Below are positions 27,301 through 34,576 of a stretch of 64,000 nucleotides of DNA, in pieces. The translations under genes and the position numbers were made by a program. The notes below the pieces were generated by a model, which was not told where the DNA came from, did not search any database, and worked only from the letters and a program-made list of their open reading frames with translations. Numbering within the stretch: position 1 is the stretch's first letter; the number at the start of each line of letters is the position of its first letter. The stretch is from JALNZF01 sp964447405 (lineage in GTDB: Bacteria; Nitrospirota; UBA9217). The stretch is from positions 310,001 to 374,000 of the forward strand of contig CAYUSP010000003.1 in NCBI GenBank assembly GCA_964447405.1, given 5' to 3'.

Positions 27301-28015
27301 GCTGCTGATCAGCACGGAACCGATGGAATTGGGGGAGGATTTCATCAGGACCCATTCCTTCGGCAAACCGGGCCGGTATGTCCATATTTCAGTCACGGAC
27401 ACCGGCATCGGCATGGACGAAACGGTCCAGCACAGAATATTTGAACCTTTTTTCACTACAAAGGAAGTCGGCAAAGGCACCGGTCTCGGCCTGGCCATGG
27501 TGTACGGCATTATCAAGCAGCACAACGGTTTCATCAACGTGTACAGCGAACCGGGTAAGGGTACAACATTCAAGATCTATCTACCGCTGTTCGGTTCAAC
27601 ATTAGAAGATGCATTGCCCGCTGAACTGGATAACATTCCGCGGGGCACTGAAACGGTCCTTCTGGCCGAGGATGACGAGACCGTGCGCAACCTCACCTGC
27701 AGCGTACTGCAGGATTTTGGATACTCCGTCATAGAAGCGGTGGATGGTGAGGATGCGGTCCTCAAGTTCAACGAGTACCAGGACCGCATCGATATGCTTG
27801 TCTTCGACATCATCATGCCAAGAATGAACGGGAAAGAGGCTTATCTGGCAATCAATGCGATCCGGCCGGGCATCAAGGTTCTGTTCGCCAGCGGGTACAC
27901 GGCGGATATCGTGCATAAAAAAGGCATCCTGGAAACCGGCATGGAGTTCGTCCTGAAGCCCATCACACCGTCGGATTTTTTGAAAAAGGTAAGAGCAGTA
28001 CTGGATAAGAAGTAG
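24347..28015 (+). CDS. hybrid sensor histidine kinase, four PAS domains and receiver
   Basis: About 1222 residues from ATG 24347 (a TTG at 24263 gives 1250). A transmembrane helix (about 15-35), a Cache-like periplasmic domain (35-305) and a second helix (FLTVVVLLLIIAAGVSIIFWW) are followed by four PAS domains. The second PAS carries TCDACP cysteines that could bind a cofactor. The H-box is AGGIAHDFNNILTAI, with full ATPase boxes including TGLGLAMVYGI, and a C-terminal receiver with the Asp in LVFDIIMPRMN. It senses an outside signal and probably passes phosphate through its own receiver. No separate output gene is adjacent. Confidence 0.9.
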   Translation: MSPRNGSDQMILKLVGVFTILALCIGIAGYLYYDSQKKYIRQNISDELASIADLKVSQIANWRKERLEDAASIAANPLIARAFRAYEQNPASASAKSDIRLWLSSLQKITEFQSILLVNAQGAVRMTTNPQETAIGERARQLIDESLRSKKAILSDFHTATVFRVPHIDMVVPLLGSNSTDATPLGFILIRLKSAEFIDPLMQSWPGSSRSAETLLIRREGDSVLFLNELRHRKNTALTLRIPLDKIRLPAAMAVQGKTGVFEGLDYRDLPVLAATRLIPETPWILIAKIDNEEVYAPVKVQARFLTVVVLLLIIAAGVSIIFWWRKKSAEHLQAQTEVELARSTLLERYDLLSKYANDIILLVEQTGRIVEANDRALACYGYSREELLRMTVRDLRPPDTQPDTELHMKQVRERNGYIFETIHKRKDGEAFPVEVSSRVIESGGKTYFQSIIRDITERKQAEIALIKEKNRSEAIIAAMGDGISIQDTTFKILYQNQIHKNMIGSHIGQYCFEAYEHRGTTCDACPVAETFKDGRVHTTERSVQFDDGMHYFEITTSPLRDENGRIVAGIEAVRDITARRNSERSVAESEKRYRALFNNSLNGFALHEIVTDAAGLPVDYIFLEANKAFEQMTGLRTGQIVGKRVTEVLPGIEKTDFIKIYGNVALTGESIHFEQYAPPLNKYFEIAAFSPAQGQFATIFFDITLRKGAEQAQLASEKRYQRLVESVTDYIYTVEVRDGIALATSHGPGCVTVTGYTSEEYKNDRDLWHRMIFEADRDMVIEQANKILSGSPVLPFEHRIIHKNGSIRWVRNTPVPRLDSEGRLTAYDGLISDITQLKLLENQLRQAQKMEAVGQLAGGIAHDFNNILTAIIGYSNLLLMKMEADNPGRPYMNQIISSSERAAHLIHSLLAFSRKQIIDLKPMSINDVIRRVEKLLARVIGEDIEFKTKLADPDMLVLADSIQIEQVLMNLATNARDAMPDGGMLLISTEPMELGEDFIRTHSFGKPGRYVHISVTDTGIGMDETVQHRIFEPFFTTKEVGKGTGLGLAMVYGIIKQHNGFINVYSEPGKGTTFKIYLPLFGSTLEDALPAELDNIPRGTETVLLAEDDETVRNLTCSVLQDFGYSVIEAVDGEDAVLKFNEYQDRIDMLVFDIIMPRMNGKEAYLAINAIRPGIKVLFASGYTADIVHKKGILETGMEFVLKPITPSDFLKKVRAVLDKK

Positions 28016-28305
28016 TTCTGGCTTGCTGCTTTATCACTTGACAACTCACCCACCCCCGCGATATAGTCTGCCCACTGTACAGTATTACAATATGAATTAA
28101 TTCGCAGCAACGATATGTACACCTGGTAAATCTTTTACCACGAGTAGCTTTACCTTTCGGCATCACAATCGATATAATTTATTTTCTGACAGTTGTTTCA
28201 TAGCGAACAGCCTGGCCTGTCTTTGTTCTGCGCTGCGCGAAATGTAATGCAAAATATCGTTCGCTTGCATACAGTGCGCCGAGAATGCGCACAAACCATG
28301 GCTGT
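28016..28305. other. upstream part of long leader before the beta-helix gene
   Basis: 290 bp without a believable gene. Short words such as AATTTATTTTCTGACAG are AT-rich. A promoter for the 28510 gene should lie here, but none with good spacing was found. Confidence 0.35.
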
Positions 28306-28384
28306 TTATTCTCCCCTGCGGGTAGAGGATTAGCCTACTCCATTTTAGGTGCAGCCGCTTTCGGGCGTGCTGGGGAGCTTTCCC
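28306..28384 (+). ncRNA. candidate structured leader RNA (three-way junction)
   Basis: CTCCCC (28312-28317) pairs with GGGGAG (28373-28378). Inside, GG-GTAG (28321-28326) pairs with CTAC-CC (28336-28342), and GCAGCC (28352-28357) with GGC-TGC (28365-28371). The fold is a three-way junction about 130 bases before the beta-helix protein gene. I could not match it to a named riboswitch; it is not a GEMM element. Low confidence. Confidence 0.35.
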
Positions 28385-28509
28385 ATACACAACATTTGCA
28401 TGAGCATGAAAGGAGGTGGATAGATTTCAGTTTTTTATATTGCGATACGAAACATGCTAAGAAGCAGTGAAAGAGGCTCTGTAAATCAAACTCACAAAGG
28501 AGGCTTACC

Positions 28510-29817
28510 ATGCGCAAGATTCTTTTTATTCTCAGCATTATGTTTTCGGCGGCATTAGGTGGCACATCGGGTTTTGCTACGGTGAATGACGATCAGGTTA
28601 CATCACAAAAGATCAAAGAAGCGGATGGCACGAGCGCACAGAACACGAACAGTGGCAGCGGCGTCAAGACAAACCATATTCAAAACAGTGCGGTGACCAG
28701 CACGAAAATCGCTGACGGTGCAGTTACGACCTCTAAGATCCCTGCTAGTGCAGTGACTTCGACCAACATTGCGGATGGCGCCGTGACCGACTCAAAGATC
28801 GCGGGACCAATAACCGGATCAAAGATATCGTCCACCGGTCTCAATGCAGATACTGTTGATGGCCAACACGCGACGGCTTTTGCTTCTACCTCCCATGTTC
28901 ATTCAATGACATCCGTAAGCGGTCTGCAGGCCTCGCTTGCCGATAAATCGGATGTGACGCACAATCATGATACGCTGTATCAGCAGAAATACGGGAAGGT
29001 TGCCATTGTGGCAAAGACTGGCGGTGATTATACCGACCCGGTTACAGCAATGAGCGATATTGCAGCTTGGTGTGGAACAGCATCTGCAGCGAATCCATGC
29101 CTATTGAAAATCATGCCAGGAGTATACGATATCGGCCCCACCTCACTGATCATGACAGACTATGTTGACATTGAAGGATCCGGCGAAAATTCGACCAAAA
29201 TAACCGGGAATATCAGCCCTATTGCCGTACCACAGGCTCTCGTGCAAATGGCGTCAAACACGGAAATACGGTTAATAACTCTTGAAAATATCAGCAGCGG
29301 CGCCAACGCAATAGCAATATCATCTTGGTACAACAGCGCACCTAAGATCACGCATGTCACCCTAAGTGCATCGGCTGTTCATCCTTACTGCGTTGTGTAT
29401 ACCGCCTATTTTTCTGGATCAAACGCAACCATGTCAAACGTTACTGTACAGGCTATATGCACAGGAACTTCTACCGTCGGGATATTTAATGATGCTTCAT
29501 CCTCTTCGCAGTTCACCAATACAGTAGTCAGCTCCACAGGCGGTTCAAATGCATACGGTATATTTAACCTTCATGCGTCTTCAGTCTTATTGAACAATGT
29601 TTCAGTGACATCTTCAGGCATAGCTCTCTTTAATACCGAGAGTTGGGGACCTGCTTCAGTACTCCAGGGTATGTATAAAGGAAACACAATCGCTGTTTTG
29701 AACAAGGGAATTCTAAATGTTGCTGGATCAGGAATCGATGGCCCGATTCAAAACACGAATGTTCTTAAGCTAGTCAACTGCTTTGATGGTGCATTTAATC
29801 CAATATCCAATCAATAA
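28510..29817 (+). CDS. secreted beta-helix surface protein
   Basis: 435 residues. The signal peptide (1-23) is followed by short repeats of the type SAVTSTKIADGAVTTSKI (residues 55-100), then NADTVDGQHATAFA, a phage-collar-like word. A right-handed beta-helix-like region rich in Ser/Thr/Asn follows (IEGSGENSTKITGN, later NVTVQAICTGTST). Proteins of this layout are secreted adhesin-like proteins in Geobacter-type genomes. AAAGGAGG precedes the ATG. The long leader suggests RNA-level control. Confidence 0.75.
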   Translation: MRKILFILSIMFSAALGGTSGFATVNDDQVTSQKIKEADGTSAQNTNSGSGVKTNHIQNSAVTSTKIADGAVTTSKIPASAVTSTNIADGAVTDSKIAGPITGSKISSTGLNADTVDGQHATAFASTSHVHSMTSVSGLQASLADKSDVTHNHDTLYQQKYGKVAIVAKTGGDYTDPVTAMSDIAAWCGTASAANPCLLKIMPGVYDIGPTSLIMTDYVDIEGSGENSTKITGNISPIAVPQALVQMASNTEIRLITLENISSGANAIAISSWYNSAPKITHVTLSASAVHPYCVVYTAYFSGSNATMSNVTVQAICTGTSTVGIFNDASSSSQFTNTVVSSTGGSNAYGIFNLHASSVLLNNVSVTSSGIALFNTESWGPASVLQGMYKGNTIAVLNKGILNVAGSGIDGPIQNTNVLKLVNCFDGAFNPISNQ

Positions 29818-29886
29818 CGAACTCACGGTTTCAAACTCAGGCTGATGTGAAAACACAGTACAATTTTACCTAAAGCATTTTCATAC

Positions 29887-29926
29887 ATCCTTCATCCTCG
29901 GGCTTCCATATTCGGGGATGAAGGAT
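29887..29926. repeat. 14-bp inverted repeat hairpin
   Basis: ATCCTTCATCCTCG and CGGGGATGAAGGAT pair (one G-U) around a 12-nt loop, 70 bases after the beta-helix gene. There is no T-run on either strand, so it is a weak terminator candidate at best. Confidence 0.5.
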
Positions 29927-30009
29927 AAGTTCCCGAATTCAATAAGGTTCATGGCGACATCCAGTGAGTGATTGGGCAAATAACATTCGAAGGCAAGCTA
30001 ACTCCGTTA

Positions 30010-30099
30010 GTCATTCCCGCAAAAGCGGGAATCCACAGACTTTTCCGGGAAACGAGAAGCTAAGACACCGGATTCCCGATAAAAACGTTCGGGAATGAC
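30010..30099. repeat. 90-bp palindromic intergenic element (MITE-like)
   Basis: The ends GTCATTCCCG and CGGGAATGAC are exact inverses. Each half also folds on itself (ATTCCCGC-AAAA-GCGGGAAT; ATTCCCGA...TTCGGGAAT). The word GTCATTCCCGCAAAAGCGGGAAT is a common dispersed bacterial intergenic repeat. The remaining sequence of 29818-30238 holds no gene. Confidence 0.6.
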
Positions 30100-30238
30100 G
30101 ATTTAGACTGGCTTGCACAAAGTCGGGATACGTCCTTTGATGTTTATGTATTACGAACTCACGCAATCCATAAGTTCATGCGAAGAGCCTCAAATCTTAA
30201 TCAGGTCCATTGCCGTGTACATCAGTTAATTTTTCCTA

Positions 30239-30994
30239 CTATGGAATAGACTGCTTAAGGATCTTACAACCTGCGTCCTGGCCGCGCATACAAGCATTCC
30301 GAAAATCCAAGATGGCCGCCTCCTCATTTCCTATCCGTTGTTTTGCAAGACCGCGATTGTAATAGGTGTCCGCATGGTCAGCATTTATCGAAAGTGCGTG
30401 TGCGTAGTCCTCGATAGCTAAAGAAAACTTTCCAGCGATGAACAATGCGTTCGCCCGATTAAAATACGCTTCGAAATGTTTCTCATTCAGCCTTATCGCC
30501 GACGAATAATCAGCAATTGCCAATTCCGCCATGCCTTGTTTCTCGTATTGGAGTCCTCGATTATTGTGGGCTTTTGCCATATCCGGTGAAAGACTGAGTG
30601 CTTTCGAGTAATATGCAATTGATAATTCAATCCATCCCTTATTTGCGTAGTAATTTCCGATGTTGTAATACACGTCATCATAGCCCGGTTGTAGTGTGAG
30701 TGCCGCTTCAAAGCACAGCAGCGCTTTCTCATTCTGCCCATTCGCTCTATAAGCGACACCGAGTGTATTATACGCCCTGGCACTATAAGGGCTTTTTTGC
30801 ACTATGTCTTCCCATAGGGAAATATCGTTTATCCAGGTTAAGTTCCTTGTGTAAGCGATCGATATTAATACACAGACGATAGTCGTGCTGAAAAGCGCTT
30901 TCAATAAAGGAAATATAAAAAAATTGCCTCCCAAACTACTTTGCTTTTCATCCATTCTCTCATTTCTCCATTGGGAAGCCATAGAGTCACCCAT
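30239..30994 (-). CDS. TPR protein with one N-terminal membrane helix
   Basis: 251 residues. One membrane segment (about 30-50) is followed by about five TPR units (ARAYNTLGVAYRANGQNEKAL and later copies with YYNIGNYY, NNRGLQYE, YFNRANALF, YYNRGLAKQ). The stretch YTRNLTWINDISLWEDIVQKSP normally follows a large multi-helix membrane domain in TPR glycosyltransferase-like proteins. Here that domain is reduced to its last helix, so the gene looks N-terminally truncated. ATG 30994 has AGGGG seven bases upstream. Role unknown. Confidence 0.7.
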   Translation of the reverse strand: MGDSMASQWRNERMDEKQSSLGGNFFIFPLLKALFSTTIVCVLISIAYTRNLTWINDISLWEDIVQKSPYSARAYNTLGVAYRANGQNEKALLCFEAALTLQPGYDDVYYNIGNYYANKGWIELSIAYYSKALSLSPDMAKAHNNRGLQYEKQGMAELAIADYSSAIRLNEKHFEAYFNRANALFIAGKFSLAIEDYAHALSINADHADTYYNRGLAKQRIGNEEAAILDFRNACMRGQDAGCKILKQSIP

Positions 30995-31147
30995 TTGAAG
31001 GCCCCTTGTCAAGCGAAATAACTGTCATTTGATTTTCTGGGGACATCCTGCGGTTCCTCTCGAAAAAAGAGAAGAGAAGCACTGGACAATAATATTCGGA
31101 ATACATATTATAGCTCAAACAAGCTGAGCTAGGAAATCGCATCCATT

Positions 31148-31564
31148 CTACCTATCGCCGTCCGCACTCTTCAAATACAAAGCGAACTTCATATCGAGTC
31201 TCATAATATGCGCGATGATCCAGTCCACGACCACATGATTTATTTCCGTTGATAGGTCGTACGATCCCCCCTGCACACGCGGGAGCGAAGCTTGCTCTTT
31301 TATTTCGGCGAGGGACCTCAGATATTTTTTGTGGTCTGCCTGCTGTTCTGCAATGCCGTCATACGCCGACGCCACCATATGCCGTTCTTCGTCAGCAAAA
31401 TGAACCCGAGCGTAATCATCCAGGAACTTGATCGTGCCATCGATCTCGGATCTGCACCGATGTTCCTTAATGGCAAGGACAAGACTGTTTATTCGTTTAA
31501 ACAGTTCCTTGTGCTGGCTGTCTATCGTAGCAATGCCCGTTGCCAGGCTCTCATGCCATTCCAT
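31148..31564 (-). CDS. bacteriohemerythrin
   Basis: 138 residues. A four-helix di-iron oxygen-binding protein with ligands H18 (DSQHKELF), H55 and E59 (HFADEE), H78 (QADHKKY), H119 (IIAHI) and D124. The usual helix-3 pair H-x3-H reads Q74-x3-H78, so one iron ligand seems replaced by Gln. It may bind O2, or sense it, in an anaerobe. The start at 31564 is chosen for its GGAGG site. Confidence 0.88.
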   Translation of the reverse strand: MEWHESLATGIATIDSQHKELFKRINSLVLAIKEHRCRSEIDGTIKFLDDYARVHFADEERHMVASAYDGIAEQQADHKKYLRSLAEIKEQASLPRVQGGSYDLSTEINHVVVDWIIAHIMRLDMKFALYLKSADGDR

Positions 31565-31667
31565 GCCGCCTCCTCTGCTCTGTAAAAGCCTGTTCTGCAG
31601 ATCAGATAATAACAATTGCCGGGCACTTGGTCAAGACCGGTCCGTTACCCGGTATGATCCAGGTCAT

Positions 31668-31696
31668 TTGACTCATCGTTGAAAAAGCGTTATGGT
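31668..31696 (+). promoter_or_regulatory. promoter placing the start of transcription at the DUF3786 ATG
   Basis: TTGACT (31668-31673), a 17-nt spacer and TATGGT (31691-31696), then exactly six bases to ATG 31703. No ribosome site is present. Confidence 0.6.
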
Positions 31697-31702
31697 TAAA
31701 CC

Positions 31703-32491
31703 ATGAAGCCTGCCGTCGAAATATATAAACTCCTTCCCCGTACTAACTGCGGATCCTGCGGTACATTGAGCTGCTTCGGTTTTGCGGCAAAGCTTGCCTC
31801 TGGTCAGGCGAAAGCGGACGATTGCCCGAACCTCACGGAAGCGGCCCGCGCAGTGCTTCGCGAGGAGGAGTCTCGTAGCCGGGTATCATCAGGGACCGTG
31901 TTTGAACAGACCCTGCGGTCGCTCAGGCCTAAAGTGGCGGCGCTTGATTTCGCACATGTCGCGGATACGTTCGGCGCACGGCTGGTAGATCCGGACCTGC
32001 TTTCGATCATGTTCCTGAACACAACCTATTCCATTACGAGGAACGGTGTCCTTGATCCCCTGGGCAGAGAACCGGAGCCTTTTCTGTCGATCCTGATCTG
32101 CAATCACCTCTGCATGCCCAACCCGCCTGCTCTATCCCATGAGTGGATATCCTTCAGTTCCATCCCCGCATCCCACGCTAAGGACAAGGCATGGGCAGGC
32201 CATGTGGAGGACATGATCTCCAGACGCTTCTCAGGGGACCTCAACGGGTTGAGAAAAGCCTGCGAAGGCCAGGGTGGAACGCCGTCACTCATCAGCGGCA
32301 GCCATGATACAGCGTATGAGTTCCTTCTCTTCCCCCGCTACCCGGCCCTGCTGCTGTTTTACGACGCCGTGCAGGAGGAGAGCTTCCCCTCCCAATGCAA
32401 ATTGCTGCTGGATAGAACAGCGGATAAGTACCTCGACATCGAGTCCATTGTGGTGCTGGGCGAGGTGTTCGCAGGCCGCCTTACGGCGTAA
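31703..32491 (+). CDS. 4Fe-4S domain plus DUF3786 protein
   Basis: 262 residues. The N-terminus reads IYKLLPRTNCGSCGTLSCFGFAAKL with a later Cys near residue 41, the C-x2-C-x4-C-x16-C pattern of the Fe-S_4 domain of corrinoid Fe-S proteins. Residues 70-255 match DUF3786 (LDPLGREPEPFLSILICNHL, TAYEFLLFPRYPALLLFYDA). Such proteins occur in anaerobes and are suspected to work near one-carbon or corrinoid metabolism. The exact function is unknown. No such pathway genes are adjacent. Confidence 0.85.
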   Translation: MKPAVEIYKLLPRTNCGSCGTLSCFGFAAKLASGQAKADDCPNLTEAARAVLREEESRSRVSSGTVFEQTLRSLRPKVAALDFAHVADTFGARLVDPDLLSIMFLNTTYSITRNGVLDPLGREPEPFLSILICNHLCMPNPPALSHEWISFSSIPASHAKDKAWAGHVEDMISRRFSGDLNGLRKACEGQGGTPSLISGSHDTAYEFLLFPRYPALLLFYDAVQEESFPSQCKLLLDRTADKYLDIESIVVLGEVFAGRLTA

Positions 32492-32496
32492 AACAA

Positions 32497-32531
32497 GTTC
32501 GGAGTTGGGAGTTCGTGGTTCGTAGTTAAGG
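32497..32531. repeat. left flank repeat of the four-helix-bundle gene
   Basis: GTTCGGAGTTGGGAGTTCG followed by TGGTTCGTAGTTAAGG. Built from GTTCGGAGTT/GTTCGTAGTT words that recur inverted on the other side of the gene (32901-32954). Confidence 0.55.
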
Positions 32532-32532
32532 A

Positions 32533-32889
32533 CTATAGAGATTTCAAAAGTCCGCTCAGCATTTTAGCGATCTCAATGCAGAATGTCCTCGACTGCTTTT
32601 TAAGGTCTCCGCTTATGTAGGATTCCCTGTAGCATACTTCAGTAATAGCGATGCACTCTCTCACCGACCTCCGTGCTATTTTCAAATACTGGGTAAATTC
32701 CGGTTTGGTACCACCGCTGCCCTCTGCAATATTTAAACATATGGATGTTGCTGCTCTTCGGAATTGATCGGTCAGCGAATACATCTCATCCTTTGGCAAG
32801 TGCTTTGTAGTTTTGTAGACAAAATCAATATACTCAAGAGCACGCTGGTAAACAGTGAGCTTCTCAAAATCAAACCGTTCTTCGCCCAT
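32533..32889 (-). CDS. four-helix bundle protein (S23 / 23S rRNA intervening-sequence family)
   Basis: 118 residues. Motifs FEKLTVYQRALEYIDFVY, LTDQFRRAATSICLNIAEG and ARRSVRECIAITEV are diagnostic of the S23 family, a pentameric four-helix bundle related to Avd. Family members lie in rRNA intervening sequences or, as here, free in intergenic regions. Repeats of one type flank it in inverted orientation, suggesting it moved in as a unit. Function is unknown. Confidence 0.85.
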   Translation of the reverse strand: MGEERFDFEKLTVYQRALEYIDFVYKTTKHLPKDEMYSLTDQFRRAATSICLNIAEGSGGTKPEFTQYLKIARRSVRECIAITEVCYRESYISGDLKKQSRTFCIEIAKMLSGLLKSL

Positions 32890-32900
32890 ATATCCCCCCG

Positions 32901-32954
32901 TACTCCTAACTAAGAACTCCGAACTACGAACTGCACCTCAACGCTCCGAACTAT
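32901..32954. repeat. right flank repeat of the four-helix-bundle gene
   Basis: ACTCCTAACTAAGAACTCC, then GAACTACGAACTGC and GCTCCGAACT. Read in reverse this repeats the GTTCGTAGTTCGGAGTT words of the left flank. Confidence 0.55.
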
Positions 32955-32988
32955 TTCTTATGTATGCCATAAGGCATACATAAGAAAT
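32953..32988. repeat. perfect 16-bp palindrome containing the tlyA stop codon
   Basis: ATTTCTTATGTATGCC and GGCATACATAAGAAAT flank a 4-nt loop with no mismatch. The last codons and the TAA of tlyA (32958-32960) lie inside it. No T-run follows on either strand. Confidence 0.7.
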
Positions 32989-33731
32989 TCCACATTCCCG
33001 TCCTGCCCCGTGATCGGCGAGGGAATAACTCCGATCACCTCAAGACCGACTGATCTGATAAAACCCTCCACCTTTTCAACCACTGCTTTTCGGACTGTTT
33101 CATCTCGCACGATCCCCCCTTTGCCTACGTTCTCTTTCCCCGCCTCGAACTGGGGTTTGATGAGCGCGATGATGCCTGCATCCGGTTTCAGGAATTGCAA
33201 AATCGGCGGGATGACCTTTTCCAGAGAAATGAAAGAAACGTCGATCACGGCAAGGTCCGCCGGCTCCGGCAGCATGGATGGCTCGATCGCCCGGATGTTC
33301 GTCCGCTCGATGACCACCACGCGCGAATCCTGTCGGAGTTTCCACGCGAGCTGGCCATAACCCACATCAATAGCATACACTCTGCGGCAGCCCCGCTGGA
33401 GCAGGCAGTCCGTGAATCCGCCTGTGGACGCCCCAATATCGAAGGCGACCAGGTTTTCCACGGACACGCTGAATGCCGCAAGCGCCTTCTCAAGCTTTAA
33501 TCCGCCGCGGCTCACATAGGGAAGGTCCTCGCCGAGAATGCGGATCTCCGCGTCGCTGGATACAACCGTTCCGGCCTTGTCCACCTTCTGGCCGTTCACC
33601 AGCACCAGCCCGGCGATGATAACAGCCTGGCCCCGCTGGCGGCTCTCCACCAGACCGCGGTCAACGAGGAGATGGTCTATCCGAATCTTGGGGGATCTTG
33701 GCTTTTCCTGATCAGTCATCGCTTGAGGCAT
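32958..33731 (-). CDS. tlyA: TlyA-type rRNA 2'-O-methyltransferase
   Basis: 257 residues. An S4-like RNA-binding domain (IRIDHLLVDRGLVESRQRGQAVIIAG, about 16-75) is followed by an RrmJ-like SAM domain (AFDIGASTGGFTDCLLQRG; DVSFISLEKVIP). Homologues methylate 16S and 23S rRNA. The conserved C-terminal GNVEFL is followed by seven residues encoded by a palindrome, so the end has been remodelled. Two starts (33731, 33719) are possible. Confidence 0.88.
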   Translation of the reverse strand: MPQAMTDQEKPRSPKIRIDHLLVDRGLVESRQRGQAVIIAGLVLVNGQKVDKAGTVVSSDAEIRILGEDLPYVSRGGLKLEKALAAFSVSVENLVAFDIGASTGGFTDCLLQRGCRRVYAIDVGYGQLAWKLRQDSRVVVIERTNIRAIEPSMLPEPADLAVIDVSFISLEKVIPPILQFLKPDAGIIALIKPQFEAGKENVGKGGIVRDETVRKAVVEKVEGFIRSVGLEVIGVIPSPITGQDGNVEFLMYALWHT

Positions 33732-33749
33732 CCTCGCAAAGTCAATTCG

Positions 33750-33778
33750 AGCGTATCAGATGTGCACTTGGCTGTCAA
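33750..33778 (-). promoter_or_regulatory. sigma-70 promoter of tlyA
   Basis: TTGACA (33778-33773), a 17-nt spacer and TACGCT (33755-33750) on the minus strand. Confidence 0.55.
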
Positions 33779-33792
33779 TGAGCCCGCGTGCG

Positions 33793-33801
33793 TGATATAA
33801 T
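33793..33801 (+). promoter_or_regulatory. extended -10 promoter of the DUF2845 gene
   Basis: TGA-TATAAT, an extended -10. The matching -35 position (33773-33778) is TGTCAA, the same six bases that form the -35 of the divergent tlyA promoter. Confidence 0.5.
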
Positions 33802-33847
33802 CAGCTCAATTGACCTTGCTTCAAAATATACCGCGGGAGAAACATCC

Positions 33848-34468
33848 ATGCTCCTGAAGATACTGGCTGCCTGTGCAAGCATTCTCACCTCCCTGATACT
33901 CAGCAGCCACCTCTCCGCAGCGACCCTGAGCTGCGAGGGTGGGATCGTCTCCATCGGAGACAGCCGCCTTGATCTGCAGGCAAAATGCGGGGAGCCTGTT
34001 GCAAAAGAATCACGCGAGGAAGAGATCATCGAGAAAATCAATCGGGAAAAGACGCGCCGCGTATTCATGACCGTCGATGAGTGGACCTATAACTTCGGTC
34101 CGGCACAATTCATGCGTATTGTCACGCTGAAAGATGGCAAGGTCGCGGACATCGCCACGCGGGACTATGGGTACAGCAGGCCTGCACAGCGGCAGGAGCG
34201 CGATTGCACCGTGTCCCCGGGCGCCCGTTCGCACGAGGTGGCGGCGCAGTGTGGTGCCCCTTCGTAGAAAGAAACCCACAAGGAAGAGATTCGGGAAAAG
34301 CTTGAGGACGGGCGGGAACGAAGGATGTTTGTAACTATCGAGGAATGGACCTACAATCTCGGGCCCAACCGGTTTCTGCGCATTCTGACGTTCAGGAACG
34401 GCGTACTCGCGAACATCAAGACCGGAGGGTATGGGTATGACACGCAGCGGGATGACAAACGAAGATGA
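33848..34468 (+). pseudogene. tandem DUF2845 protein interrupted by in-frame TAG
   Basis: The signal peptide (1-25) and first DUF2845 copy (GGIVSIGDSRLDLQAKCGEP ... VDEWTYNFGPAQFMRIVTLKDGKV) read to TAG at 34265-34267. The same frame then continues without shift through a second copy (EEWTYNLGPNRFLRILTFRNG) to TGA at 34466-34468. With readthrough it would be 206 residues. The second half keeps codon sense and motifs, so the amber codon is recent, a sequencing error or suppressed. The first 139 residues may still be made. Start 33848 has GGGAG upstream. DUF2845 function is unknown. Confidence 0.7.
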
Positions 34469-34576
34469 CTATGTGGCTTCATCGAACTCAATTCTGTATT
34501 CATCCATATCTGCCTCCTGCCCTTGAACCCGTCCTTGCGAACTTTTTCCAGCCATCATCTATCAATCCACAATACC

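Noticed and set aside
28306..28384. Second c-di-GMP riboswitch before the beta-helix gene
   Set aside because: The GEMM core blocks (GGCAAACC, ACGCAAAGC, GGGTTACCG) are absent.
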